This document shows, piece by piece, positions 20,978 to 30,864 of a stretch of DNA of 64,000 nt. The translations under genes were made by a program, and so were the position numbers. The stretch is from the NCBI RefSeq assembly GCF_900167055.1, contig NZ_FUXP01000002.1, positions 237,980 through 301,979 of the forward strand. The letters are read 5' to 3'. How positions within the stretch are numbered: the stretch's first letter is position 1; every line of letters starts with the position of its first letter. This DNA comes from Lysobacter spongiicola DSM 21749 (GTDB taxonomy: Bacteria; Pseudomonadota; Gammaproteobacteria; Xanthomonadales; Xanthomonadaceae). The notes under the pieces were generated by a model. That model did no database searches, was not told the origin of the DNA, and saw only the letters and a program-made list of their open reading frames with translations.

Positions 20978-23122
20978 ATGATGTCTTCCCACACCCGCTT
21001 CCCGTGCCGCACCCTACTGGCGCTCGCGCTGCCGCTGGCCATCGCCCTGCCGGCCCATGCCGACGAGGCCACCGCAAGCGCCGCCACCGATCTCGATGCC
21101 GTGGTGGTCACCGCCGCCGGCTTCGAGCAGATGGTGCGGGAAGCGCCGGCCAGCATCACCGTCATCACCCGGGAGGAGCTGGAATCCAAGCCGGTCCATG
21201 GCCTGGCCGACGTGCTGGTGGACGTCGAAGGCGTGGATGTCGGCGTGGGCGTGGACAAGACCGGCGCGCCGCAGATCAGCCTGCGCGGCATGCCGTCGGA
21301 CTACACGCTGGTGCTGATCGACGGACGCCGGCAGAACACCTCGGGCAACGTCGCGCCGAATAACTTCGGCAGCACGGCGAACAACTTCATCCCGCCGATG
21401 TCGGCGATCGAGCGCATCGAGATCATCCGCGGCCCGATGTCGACGCTGTACGGATCCGACGCGATGGGCGGCGTGGTCAACATCATCACCCGCAAGGTCG
21501 GCACCGTCTGGGGCGGCTCAGCCGGCGTGGAGACCACCCGGCAGGAGCATGACGATTTCGGCGATCTGTACGGTGCCAATTTCTACCTGGACGGCCCGCT
21601 GGTCGAAGACCTGCTCGGGTTGTCGGTCCGCGGCGGCTGGTTCAAGCGCGACGAGGCGGACATCGCCTACCAGACCGTCGACGGCGACGAGATCGTCCCC
21701 TGGATGGGTGCCAACCCCGTCACCTACGACAACCACAACGTCGGCGCCCGACTGACGCTGACACCGACCATGGACCACGACCTCTGGCTCGACGTGGTGA
21801 GCAACCGCCAGAAGTACGACAACAGTGAAGGCCAGATGGGCACGCTCGGCGCCGGTGGCTACGCGGAGGCGCTGCGCTTCAACCGCGACCAGGCCACGCT
21901 GGCCTGGGACGCTCGCTTCGGCTTCGGAAGCCTGGAGACCAGCATCCAGCAGAGCACCACCGAGACCATCGGGCGACTGCTCCCGGCCGGCACCGACGGC
22001 GCCGGCGGTCCGCGCACGCTGGAGAACGAGAACCGGGTGTTCGACACCAAGCTCGTCACCAACCTCGGCGCCCACAAGCTCACGGTCGGCGGCCAGTTCC
22101 TGGATGCCGAGCTGATCGATGCCGTCGCCCCGGCGCCGTTCGAATTCGAGCAGTGGGCGCTGTTCGCCGAGAACGAATGGCGCATCGGCGACGCCCTGAA
22201 CCTCACCCTTGGCGCCCGCCACGATGACCACAGCATCTTCGGCAGCCACCTCAGTCCGCGCGCCTACCTGGTCTGGAACGCCAGCCAGTCGTGGGTATTC
22301 AAGGGCGGGTACAGCGAAGGCTACCGCTCGCCGAACGTCGAGGACCTGACGCCGGGCATCAAGGGTTTCGGCGGCCAGGGCACCATCCCGCTGCTGGGCA
22401 CGCCGGACCTGCAGCCCGAGACCAGCGCCACCACCGAGCTCGGCGTCTACTACGCCGCCAACGGCTTCAGCGCCAACCTCACGCTGTTCAACAACGACTT
22501 CGAGGACAAGATCGCCCGCGGCACGCCGATCCCCAACTGCGCCTATGGCCTGACGCAGGACGAGTACGAATCCAGCGACTTCAGCGGCGTCGATTGCTTC
22601 GATGCCGGCTTCTTTCCGCGTGCCCCCACCTTCGGCCAGAGCGTGAACATCGACGAGGCGGTCACCCGCGGCGCCGAGTTCGCCGTGCACGTGCCGTTCT
22701 CGGACGCCTGGGACCTGGGCCTCAACTACACCCACACCGACAGCGAACAGAAGAGCGGCGACAACGCGGGCGAGCCGCTGACCAACACGCCGCGGCACCT
22801 GCTCAACGCCAGCCTCAACTGGCAGGCCACCGACGCCCTGGACCTGTACCTGCGCGGCGAATACCGCAGCGAGCGCTACCGCGGTGCCGGCCCGGCCCAG
22901 GAGCACCTGGGGGACTACAAGCCCTACTCCCAGTACCACCTTGGCGGGCGCTACGACCTCACCGACAACGTGAGCATCAACGCAGCGATCTACAACCTGT
23001 TCGACAAGGACTTCGTGGACTACCTGCCGTACGACAACAACGGCGAGCTCGCCTACGCGAACACCCGCAGCACCAGCGAAGCCGGGCGCCGCTTGTGGGT
23101 CTCCCTGAATGTCGATTTCTGA
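20978..23122 (+). CDS. TonB-dependent receptor (FepA/CirA-like, iron)
   Basis: A protein of about 714 residues with signal peptide (cleaved near AHA-DE), TonB-box-like DAVVVTA, a plug with SLRGMPSDYTLVLIDGRR and RIEIIRGPMSTLYGSDAMGGVVNIIT (in two pieces, about 100-175), and a barrel ending in LWVSLNVDF. The compact plug and the style fit FepA/CirA-like ferric-siderophore receptors rather than Fiu. It begins 46 bases after piuC, so it may share the upstream Fur site. Adjacent ATG codons at 20978 and 20981 are both possible. Exact ligand unknown. Confidence 0.88.
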   Translation: MMSSHTRFPCRTLLALALPLAIALPAHADEATASAATDLDAVVVTAAGFEQMVREAPASITVITREELESKPVHGLADVLVDVEGVDVGVGVDKTGAPQISLRGMPSDYTLVLIDGRRQNTSGNVAPNNFGSTANNFIPPMSAIERIEIIRGPMSTLYGSDAMGGVVNIITRKVGTVWGGSAGVETTRQEHDDFGDLYGANFYLDGPLVEDLLGLSVRGGWFKRDEADIAYQTVDGDEIVPWMGANPVTYDNHNVGARLTLTPTMDHDLWLDVVSNRQKYDNSEGQMGTLGAGGYAEALRFNRDQATLAWDARFGFGSLETSIQQSTTETIGRLLPAGTDGAGGPRTLENENRVFDTKLVTNLGAHKLTVGGQFLDAELIDAVAPAPFEFEQWALFAENEWRIGDALNLTLGARHDDHSIFGSHLSPRAYLVWNASQSWVFKGGYSEGYRSPNVEDLTPGIKGFGGQGTIPLLGTPDLQPETSATTELGVYYAANGFSANLTLFNNDFEDKIARGTPIPNCAYGLTQDEYESSDFSGVDCFDAGFFPRAPTFGQSVNIDEAVTRGAEFAVHVPFSDAWDLGLNYTHTDSEQKSGDNAGEPLTNTPRHLLNASLNWQATDALDLYLRGEYRSERYRGAGPAQEHLGDYKPYSQYHLGGRYDLTDNVSINAAIYNLFDKDFVDYLPYDNNGELAYANTRSTSEAGRRLWVSLNVDF

Positions 23123-23135
23123 TGGCCAGCCAATT

Positions 23136-23154
23136 GCGATTGATTCTCATTGGA
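23136..23154. promoter_or_regulatory. Fur-box-like site upstream of the PepSY/ApbE operon
   Basis: GCGATTGATTCTCATTGGA contains the uninterrupted core TGATTCTCATT and agrees with the Fur consensus (read on the appropriate strand) at 13 of 19 positions. It lies 34 bases before the PepSY gene start, in the only gap (65 bases) between the receptor and the downstream genes, suggesting a second iron-controlled promoter. Confidence 0.65.
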
Positions 23155-23187
23155 TATAGGCTCTAGCGCCCTCGACCCGTCGAATCC

Positions 23188-23838
23188 ATGCCTGCCGACG
23201 TGACATCCGCTTCAAGTGCCACCGGCTCACCGGGCGCCAATCGCGCCTGGTGGCTGAAAACCCTGCACCGGTGGCACTGGATGAGCGCGGCGGCGAGCCT
23301 GGCGGCCTTGCTGGTCTTCTCGGCCACCGGCATCACGCTGAACCACGCCTCGCAGATCGAGGCCGAGCCCCGGGTGGTGAACACGACGGACGAGCTGCCG
23401 GCCAGCGTGCTCCGCCCGTTGGCAGGCGAACACGGGGAAGCCGCGCCGCTGCCGCCATCGGTGGCGGAGTGGTTCTCGCGGGAGATGGACATCCACGCGG
23501 GGGGCCGCGGCGCGGAGTGGTCGGAGGACGAGGTGTACGTGTCGCTGCCCCGCCCGGGCGGCGATGCCTGGCTTGCCATCGACCGCACCACCGGAGAGTT
23601 CGAGTACGAGCGCACCGACCGGGGCTGGATCGCCTGGCTCAACGACCTGCACAAGGGCCGCAACACCGGTACCGCCTGGCGCTGGTTCATCGACATCTTC
23701 GCCGTCGCCTGCCTGCTGTTCGCGCTCACCGGCCTGTGGCTGCTCCAGCTGCACGCCCGCCAGCGCGGCAAGACCTGGCCGATGGTGGCCCTCGGCCTGG
23801 CCTTTCCGGCCCTGCTGATCATCCTTTTCATGCATTGA
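23188..23838 (+). CDS. PepSY-associated transmembrane protein
   Basis: A 216-residue inner-membrane protein. Helix 1 (about 31-50) follows the motif KTLHRWHW; a periplasmic PepSY-like region spans about 55-160; helices 2 (about 165-182) and 3 (about 195-215) are near the end. Histidines at 27, 30, 53 and in LNDLHKGRNTG are placed as haem ligands in related ferric-siderophore reductases (PiuB/FoxB/FsrB relatives). It likely passes electrons across the membrane. It is first in a tight operon with DUF2271, DUF4198, apbE and a flavoprotein. Confidence 0.88.
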   Translation: MPADVTSASSATGSPGANRAWWLKTLHRWHWMSAAASLAALLVFSATGITLNHASQIEAEPRVVNTTDELPASVLRPLAGEHGEAAPLPPSVAEWFSREMDIHAGGRGAEWSEDEVYVSLPRPGGDAWLAIDRTTGEFEYERTDRGWIAWLNDLHKGRNTGTAWRWFIDIFAVACLLFALTGLWLLQLHARQRGKTWPMVALGLAFPALLIILFMH

Positions 23839-23855
23839 CCCCGGAGTTGCCAGAG

Positions 23856-24386
23856 ATGATCCGATCCGCCCGCCTCCTCCCCCGCGCCGGCCTGTTGCTC
23901 GCGCTGCTGCTTCCGGCCTCGCTGCCGGCCGCCGGGCTCGATGTCACCCTCGAGATCCCGCGGCTCAACGTCGCCGAGTACCACCGCCCTTACGTGGCGG
24001 TGTGGATCGAGCGTCCCGACCACTCCGTCGCCGCCAACCTCGCGGTCTGGTACGACGACGACATGAAAGGCGATGAAGGCACCAAGTGGCTCAAGGACAT
24101 GCGCCAGTGGTGGCGCCGCAGCGGCCGCACGCTGACCATGCCGGTCGACGGCGTCAGCGGCGCGACCCGCCCGGTGGGCCAGCACCAGTTGCGCTTCGAT
24201 TCGGCCAAGGCGCCCCTGAAGGGACTGGCGCCCGGCAAGTACGAGCTGATCGTCGAAGCCGCCCGCGAGGTCGGTGGCCGCGAGGTGGTGCGCATTCCCT
24301 TCCAGTGGCCGGCGGCATCGGCCCAGCAGCTCAAGGCCAGCGGCGACAGCGAACTGGGCGAAGTCCGCCTCTCGCTCAAGCCCTGA
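23856..24386 (+). CDS. DUF2271 protein with SGAT flavinylation motif
   Basis: A 176-residue exported protein: signal peptide to about residue 26 (LPAAG), then one DUF2271 domain. The segment PVDGVSGATRPVG holds S101-G102-A103-T104; D-x-x-S-G-A-T is the site that ApbE modifies with FMN on the threonine (known from NqrC, RnfG and others). With apbE two genes away, T104 is expected to carry covalent FMN, making this the periplasmic electron carrier of the operon. The start is set at 23856 by GGAGTT/AGAG upstream; the longer frame is a shadow of the PepSY gene. Confidence 0.88.
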   Translation: MIRSARLLPRAGLLLALLLPASLPAAGLDVTLEIPRLNVAEYHRPYVAVWIERPDHSVAANLAVWYDDDMKGDEGTKWLKDMRQWWRRSGRTLTMPVDGVSGATRPVGQHQLRFDSAKAPLKGLAPGKYELIVEAAREVGGREVVRIPFQWPAASAQQLKASGDSELGEVRLSLKP

Positions 24387-24433
24387 GCCCCGGCCCCGAT
24401 CTCCCGACCCGATCTCCCGACAAGGAAAGAACC

Positions 24434-25243
24434 ATGAACCTGCGCATCGCCGCGATCGCCACCGCCCTGACGCTTGCCGTCGCTCCCGCCGCCCACGCCC
24501 ACAAGCTGTGGATGAAGCCTTCCGCCACCGTGTTCTCCGACACCGGCGCCTGGGTCACCGTGGACGCGGCGGTGTCCAACGACCTGTTCTACTTCAACCA
24601 CGTACCGCTGCGCCTGGACGGGCTGCAGATCACCGCGCCCGATGGCAGCAAGGTCGAACCGCAGAACCCGGCGACCGGCAAGTTCCGCAGCGTGTTCGAC
24701 GTCGAGCTCGCGCAGGAAGGCACCTACAAGCTGGCCCTGGTCAACCGCGGCATGTTCGCGCGCTACAAGCTCGACGGCGAGGACAAGCGCTGGCGCGGCA
24801 GCGCGGAGGCATTCGAGGCCGAGTTGCCGGCGGGTGCGACCGATGTCGAGGCGTCGCAGAGCCTGGGGCGGGTGGAAACCTTCGCCACGGTGGGCTCCCC
24901 CACCACCACCGTGTTCGAAACCACCGGCGAGGGCATCGAGCTGGTGCCGGTGACGCATCCCAACGACCTGTACGCCGGCGAGACCGCCGAGTTCCGCCTG
25001 CTGGTGGATGGCGAGCCGATCAGCGGGATGGAAATCGAGGTGGTGCCGGGCGGCACCCGCTACCGTGACCAGCAGGACGAGCAACGCCTGACCACGGACG
25101 CCGATGGCCGCTTCGAGGTCACCTGGCCGGAGGCCGGCATGTACTGGCTCGAGACCACCCATGCCGACCAGAAGACCACGCTGCCGCAGGCCAACGAACG
25201 CCGCCTCAGCTACGTCGCCACCTTCGAAGTCCTTCCGCTCTGA
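24434..25243 (+). CDS. DUF4198 periplasmic protein
   Basis: A 269-residue protein with a signal peptide cleaved at AHA-HKLW (about residue 23); the mature protein starts with His-Lys-Leu-Trp, typical of DUF4198, whose exposed N-terminal His may bind a metal. The remainder is two beta-sandwich regions (about 25-170 and 175-269), the second resembling carboxypeptidase-regulatory/NikK-like domains. DUF4198 is regularly found with metal uptake genes and with DUF2271/PepSY. A GGAAAG ribosome site precedes the ATG. Likely a periplasmic metal or substrate binding partner of the electron-transfer module. Confidence 0.85.
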   Translation: MNLRIAAIATALTLAVAPAAHAHKLWMKPSATVFSDTGAWVTVDAAVSNDLFYFNHVPLRLDGLQITAPDGSKVEPQNPATGKFRSVFDVELAQEGTYKLALVNRGMFARYKLDGEDKRWRGSAEAFEAELPAGATDVEASQSLGRVETFATVGSPTTTVFETTGEGIELVPVTHPNDLYAGETAEFRLLVDGEPISGMEIEVVPGGTRYRDQQDEQRLTTDADGRFEVTWPEAGMYWLETTHADQKTTLPQANERRLSYVATFEVLPL

Positions 25244-25245
25244 AC

Positions 25246-26283
25246 ATGTCCCGCCCGCTGGCCATCGTCGTGCTCCTGCTGGGCCTGCTCCCGCTGGGCG
25301 TGATGCTGTCGCCGCGGGCGGTGGCGACGCCCCTGCAGCTACTGTCCGGCGAGACCATGGGTACGACGTGGTCGGTCACCCTGCAGGCCGATGTCGAAGC
25401 CCTGCCCGGCTTGCGCGACGGCATCGAACAACGCCTGGACACGGTCGTCGCGCAGATGAGCACCTGGGAAGCCGGTTCGGATCTCAGCCGGTACAACCGG
25501 GCCGCGCCCGGAACCGCGCATGCACTGCCGAGCGAGCTTCGAGAAGTCGTCGACGCTGCGCTGCAGGTTTCGCGGGCCAGCGATGGCGCCTTCGATCCGA
25601 CGATCGGGCCGCTGGTGGAGCTGTGGGGCTTCGGCCCCGACGGCGCCAGCGACGGGAATGGCGTGCCTGGGGCGGAGACGCTTGCGCAGATGCGTGGCCG
25701 AATCGGCTGGGGGAAGCTCGTCTTCGATTCCGAGGGCCGCTTGATCCAGCCCGGCCGCCTGGAACTCGATCTTTCCGCCATCGCCAAGGGCTTCGCGGTG
25801 GACGAGGTGGCGCGGTACCTCGGCGCCAACGGCGTACCTGCATTCCTGGTGGAGATCGGCGGCGAGCTGCGCGGCCAAGGCCGCAAGCCCGACGGCAGCG
25901 CCTGGCGGATCGCGGTGGAGCAGCCTGCACCGGATGACACCACCCTCGACGACACCACCCTGGTGGTGAAGCTGGAAGACCTGGCCATCGCCACGTCCGG
26001 TGACTACCGGCGCATGTTCGAACGCGAAGGCCGCCGCTATTCGCACACCATCGACCCGCGCACCGGCGAGCCGGTACAGCACGCACTGGCGTCGGTCACG
26101 GTGCTGCACGACGAATCGATGATGGCCGACGCCTGGGCGACTGCGTTGACGGTCATGGGGCCCGATGCGGGCTGGGATTTCGCCATGCGCAACGACCTGG
26201 CGGCGCTGCTGGTGTGGCATGACGGCAACGGATTCGCCAGCCGGATGACGCCGGCTTTCGAACGCCGCCTGTTGCCGCAGTGA
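25246..26283 (+). CDS. apbE: FAD:protein FMN transferase ApbE
   Basis: A 345-residue ApbE with an N-terminal signal or anchor helix (about 4-27), so periplasmic. Family motifs are present: GETMGTTWSV (about 36-45), DLSAIAKGFAVDEVA (FAD and Mg site), and ATSGDYRR...SHTIDPRTG near 250-275. It moves FMN from FAD to a Ser/Thr of target proteins; the DUF2271 protein two genes upstream has the matching SGAT motif. It begins two bases after DUF4198 and overlaps the flavoprotein start by 4 bases. Confidence 0.95.
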   Translation: MSRPLAIVVLLLGLLPLGVMLSPRAVATPLQLLSGETMGTTWSVTLQADVEALPGLRDGIEQRLDTVVAQMSTWEAGSDLSRYNRAAPGTAHALPSELREVVDAALQVSRASDGAFDPTIGPLVELWGFGPDGASDGNGVPGAETLAQMRGRIGWGKLVFDSEGRLIQPGRLELDLSAIAKGFAVDEVARYLGANGVPAFLVEIGGELRGQGRKPDGSAWRIAVEQPAPDDTTLDDTTLVVKLEDLAIATSGDYRRMFEREGRRYSHTIDPRTGEPVQHALASVTVLHDESMMADAWATALTVMGPDAGWDFAMRNDLAALLVWHDGNGFASRMTPAFERRLLPQ

Positions 26284-27932
26284 AGCCGGTCGCCCGCAAC
26301 CGCCGGTTCGATGCCGGAACGATGGCGGATGCCGGGGTGCTGCTGGCATTGCTGGTGCTCGCGTTTGCGCTGGCAACCTGGCAATCCGAGCCCTTCTCCT
26401 GGCCATCCGTCGACGGTTCCCGTTGGTGGGCTGCCAGCGGGATCGCCGCGGGTTATGCCGCATTCGTGGGCGCCGTATGGCTGATGCGCCACCGTCGGCG
26501 GACGGCCGCGCTGCAGGGCATGCCCGCCGCTGTCGATGGCGCCGCTGTCGACTGGCTCGTCGTGCATGCCAGCCAGACGGGGCAGGCGGAAGCGCTCGCC
26601 CTGCAGACCGCCCAGGCCCTCCAGGCCGGCGGCAGACAGGTGGCCCTCTCTCCCCTCGCCCGCCTGTCCTCCCGTGATCTGGGAGCGGCGCGCCACGCGC
26701 TGTTCGTGGTCAGCACCACGGGCGAGGGCGACGCGCCGGACGCGGCGGGGAGCTTCATGTCCCGGCCCGGCCTGCACGACCTGCGGCTCGGCCATCTTGA
26801 ATACGGACTGCTGGCGCTCGGCGACCGCGACTACGCGCAATTCTGTGCATTCGGCCATCGCTTCGATGGCTGGCTGCGACAGGCGGGCGCGCGGGCGTTG
26901 TTCGACCTGGTCGAGGTCGACGACGGCGACCCCGGTGCGCTTCGGCACTGGCAGTACCACCTGGGCCAGATCCTCGGGGCTGCGCAGCTGGACTGGACCG
27001 CACCGGACTACCGGCCGTGGCGCCTGGCGCAACGCGTGCACCTCAATCCCGGCAGCCCGGGCGGACCCGCATTCGACCTGCAACTGGTCCCCCCGGGCGA
27101 CGCTTCGATGCCGGAGTGGCAGGCCGGCGACATCGCCGAGATCGGTCCCCGCAACAGCAACGCGTCCGTCGGGGACTGGCTGGCAGCGGTGGGTGCGGAC
27201 CCGGAAGCGATGGTCCCCATCGACGGCGGGCGCACCTCCCTGCGCGCACTGGCGGCACGCAGCCGGCTGCCCTCCGCCGCCACGGTCGCGGGCATGGATC
27301 CCCCGGAGATCGCCGGGACCCTGGAGCCACTGGCCCATCGCGAGTATTCGATCGCCTCCACCCCGGCGGAAGACCGCCTGCGCCTGCTGGTCCGGCAGGT
27401 CCAGATGCAGGACGGCAAGCTCGGCGTGGGCAGTGGCTGGCTGACGCAACATGCCGACATCGAAGCCAGCATCGACCTGCGGATCCGCCGCAACAGCAGC
27501 TTCCACCCGCCGGCCGATGATCGGCCGATGATCCTGATCGGCAACGGCACCGGCATCGCCGGGCTGCGGGCGCTGCTCAGCGCGCGCATCGCCGCCGGCC
27601 ACCACCGCAACTGGCTGCTGTTCGGCGAGCGCACCCGCGCCCACGACTACCACTACCGCGCGGACATCGAGGCCTGGCAGCGCGCCGGCGGTATCGAGCG
27701 GGTCGACCTCGCCTTCTCGCGCGACCAGGCCGAACGCCGGTACGTGCAGCACCTGCTGGGCGAAAATGCCGAAGCGCTGCGGCAGTGGCTCGCTTCGGGA
27801 GCGGCGGTGTTCGTCTGCGGGAGCCTGGAAGGCATGGCGCCCGCGGTGGATGCCGCGCTCAGGGAGATCGTCGGCGCGGAGGCGCTGGCCGGCATGGCTG
27901 CCGACGGCCGCTACTGCCGCGACGTCTACTAG
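26280..27932 (+). CDS. Membrane-anchored CPR/CysJ-like flavoprotein reductase
   Basis: A 550-residue protein. Two N-terminal helices (about 16-36 and 49-66) anchor it in the inner membrane; then a flavodoxin domain (about 85-235), a FAD-binding domain with REYSIAST (the RxYS motif), and an NADPH domain with GNGTGIAGLRALL and the C-terminal YCRDVY ending of the cytochrome P450 reductase/CysJ family. It should carry electrons from NADPH through FAD and FMN to a membrane partner. Placement after apbE makes it the probable electron input for the PepSY/DUF2271 path. It is not the assimilatory CysJ, which is at 30865. Confidence 0.9.
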   Translation: MKPVARNRRFDAGTMADAGVLLALLVLAFALATWQSEPFSWPSVDGSRWWAASGIAAGYAAFVGAVWLMRHRRRTAALQGMPAAVDGAAVDWLVVHASQTGQAEALALQTAQALQAGGRQVALSPLARLSSRDLGAARHALFVVSTTGEGDAPDAAGSFMSRPGLHDLRLGHLEYGLLALGDRDYAQFCAFGHRFDGWLRQAGARALFDLVEVDDGDPGALRHWQYHLGQILGAAQLDWTAPDYRPWRLAQRVHLNPGSPGGPAFDLQLVPPGDASMPEWQAGDIAEIGPRNSNASVGDWLAAVGADPEAMVPIDGGRTSLRALAARSRLPSAATVAGMDPPEIAGTLEPLAHREYSIASTPAEDRLRLLVRQVQMQDGKLGVGSGWLTQHADIEASIDLRIRRNSSFHPPADDRPMILIGNGTGIAGLRALLSARIAAGHHRNWLLFGERTRAHDYHYRADIEAWQRAGGIERVDLAFSRDQAERRYVQHLLGENAEALRQWLASGAAVFVCGSLEGMAPAVDAALREIVGAEALAGMAADGRYCRDVY

Positions 27933-28540
27933 TCGCTGGCCGCGTCCGGCAGCGGGGACTTCGGCGCCAGCCGCATCACCAGCAGCTCGCCCGCGCCTTC
28001 GATGACGTGGCGCAGCCGTTCGCTGCCGCCGAGGATGGCGCTATCGCCCTGCTGCATCGGCGGCAACCCGGAGTCATCGGCAAACCGCGCATGCCCCGCC
28101 ATCAGGTGTACCGCCCAGCGATGGCCGGGATCGGCGAAGATCACCATCGGCCCCACCAGCGGCCGGTGCCACAGCTCGGCCTCGACCCGGTCGCGCCGCC
28201 ACATCAGGTTGAAGTCGTGCGTCGGGCCGTCCAGCAGCCGACCGGTCACGGCGCGCTCGCCGGCAAACCGGTGGCGGTCATGCGGCGGTTTCAGCTCCAC
28301 CACGCCGTCGTCGAAACACAGCGAAAGACCGTTGCCGGACAACAACACCAGCTCCCGGTCGATGCCTTCAAAGGTGGAAAAATCCGCATCCTGCTCGATC
28401 TCGGCGATCGACAACCGCCAGTCCCAGTCCTCGCCCGCTCCGCTGCGGTGGATCTCGCGCGTCCATCCCAGCTGGTTGCGCCAGCGCTCGCGGCGGTATT
28501 CGTTGGCGGGGATGACGAACGAGCCGGACGCTGCGGGCAT
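27929..28540 (-). CDS. HutD family cupin protein
   Basis: A 203-residue HutD-family protein: two cupin-like halves, with IPANEYRRERWRNQLGWTREI at the start and GPTHDFNLMWRR in the middle, both typical of the family. HutD is linked to histidine utilisation in pseudomonads, perhaps as a governor of its level, but no hut gene is here. Its end overlaps the 3' end of the convergent flavoprotein gene by 4 bases. The 157 bases downstream of its start (to comEA) hold no visible gene. Confidence 0.85.
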   Translation of the reverse strand: MPAASGSFVIPANEYRRERWRNQLGWTREIHRSGAGEDWDWRLSIAEIEQDADFSTFEGIDRELVLLSGNGLSLCFDDGVVELKPPHDRHRFAGERAVTGRLLDGPTHDFNLMWRRDRVEAELWHRPLVGPMVIFADPGHRWAVHLMAGHARFADDSGLPPMQQGDSAILGGSERLRHVIEGAGELLVMRLAPKSPLPDAASD

Positions 28541-28697
28541 GGGGCCACTCGGGAGTCGGGAAACACCAGTCTAGCGGCCGGCCCCACAGGTTGCCGCCCG
28601 CCGCGGTTCCTTCCGTGGCGGGCGGCGCACATCCGTGTTCCAGGGTTCTTTCCCTGATCGTCCTGCGGGGCGTCCTGCCCCGGTACTACCTGCCCCT

Positions 28698-28994
28698 TCA
28701 GCGCTTGCTGGTGGCCTTGGCGGCGGAGCCGACCACGATGCGCTCGCGGTTCTTCTCGATCGTCTTCAGGCCGACGCCCTTCACCAGCGCGAGCTCCTCG
28801 GCGCTGCGGAACGCGCCATTGGCCTCGCGGTAGTCGACGATGGCCTGGGCCTTGGACGGGCCGATGTTGAGCAGCGCGGCGTCGATGGTGGCCGCATCGG
28901 CGGTGTTGATGTCCACCTGCTCGGCGGCGAAGGCCGGGCCGACCAGCATCAGTGCAAGCACCAGCGACTGTGCGATTCGTGCGAAAGACTTCAT
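28698..28994 (-). CDS. ComEA-like helix-hairpin-helix DNA-binding protein
   Basis: A 98-residue secreted protein: signal peptide to about residue 23 (AFA-AE), then two helix-hairpin-helix motifs beginning with VDINTADAATIDAALLNIGPSKA and VKGVGLKTIEKNRERI. This is the periplasmic ComEA form that binds incoming double-stranded DNA during natural transformation. CAGGAG lies just upstream of the ATG at 28994; the longer frame upstream lacks support. No other competence gene is nearby, as is usual for the gammaproteobacterial version. Confidence 0.92.
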   Translation of the reverse strand: MKSFARIAQSLVLALMLVGPAFAAEQVDINTADAATIDAALLNIGPSKAQAIVDYREANGAFRSAEELALVKGVGLKTIEKNRERIVVGSAAKATSKR

Positions 28995-29205
28995 GGGGAC
29001 TCCTGTGATGGTTGCGGACCTGAAGCCGTTGAGGCGGTGTCCGTCCGGCGTCCTGCCGGTGGAACAAGTCTCCGCCCGGCGGCCGGCCGCGCCCATCGAC
29101 TTCCGCCCCGCCGCGTCCCGGGCGGATGCCGCACCGCGGGGTAGGAAAAGTCCGATCACGGGCCCGGCGTTACAATCGCTGGCTCCCCCATATCGAGGCC
29201 CCTCC

Positions 29206-30711
<1,506 letters not shown>

Positions 30712-30740
30712 CCCGGCCACGGCCGTTTGCCACCCATCCG

Positions 30741-30769
30741 ACCCCGGCTCCTGCCGGGGTTCTTCGTTT
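30741..30769 (+). terminator. Intrinsic terminator after the M20 peptidase
   Basis: ACCCCGGC (30741-30748) and GCCGGGGT (30753-30760) are exact complements around TCCT, followed by TCTTCGTTT. An 8-bp GC-rich stem with a T-rich tail, 30 bases after the stop codon. Confidence 0.8.
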
Positions 30770-30864
30770 CCGCGCCCGCAGGCGCATGAGCCCATAACCA
30801 CCCATCCTTTCCGCACGGCGACGGCCATCCATAGGCTCACGGGCAGCTTCCCGCGAGTCTTCCG

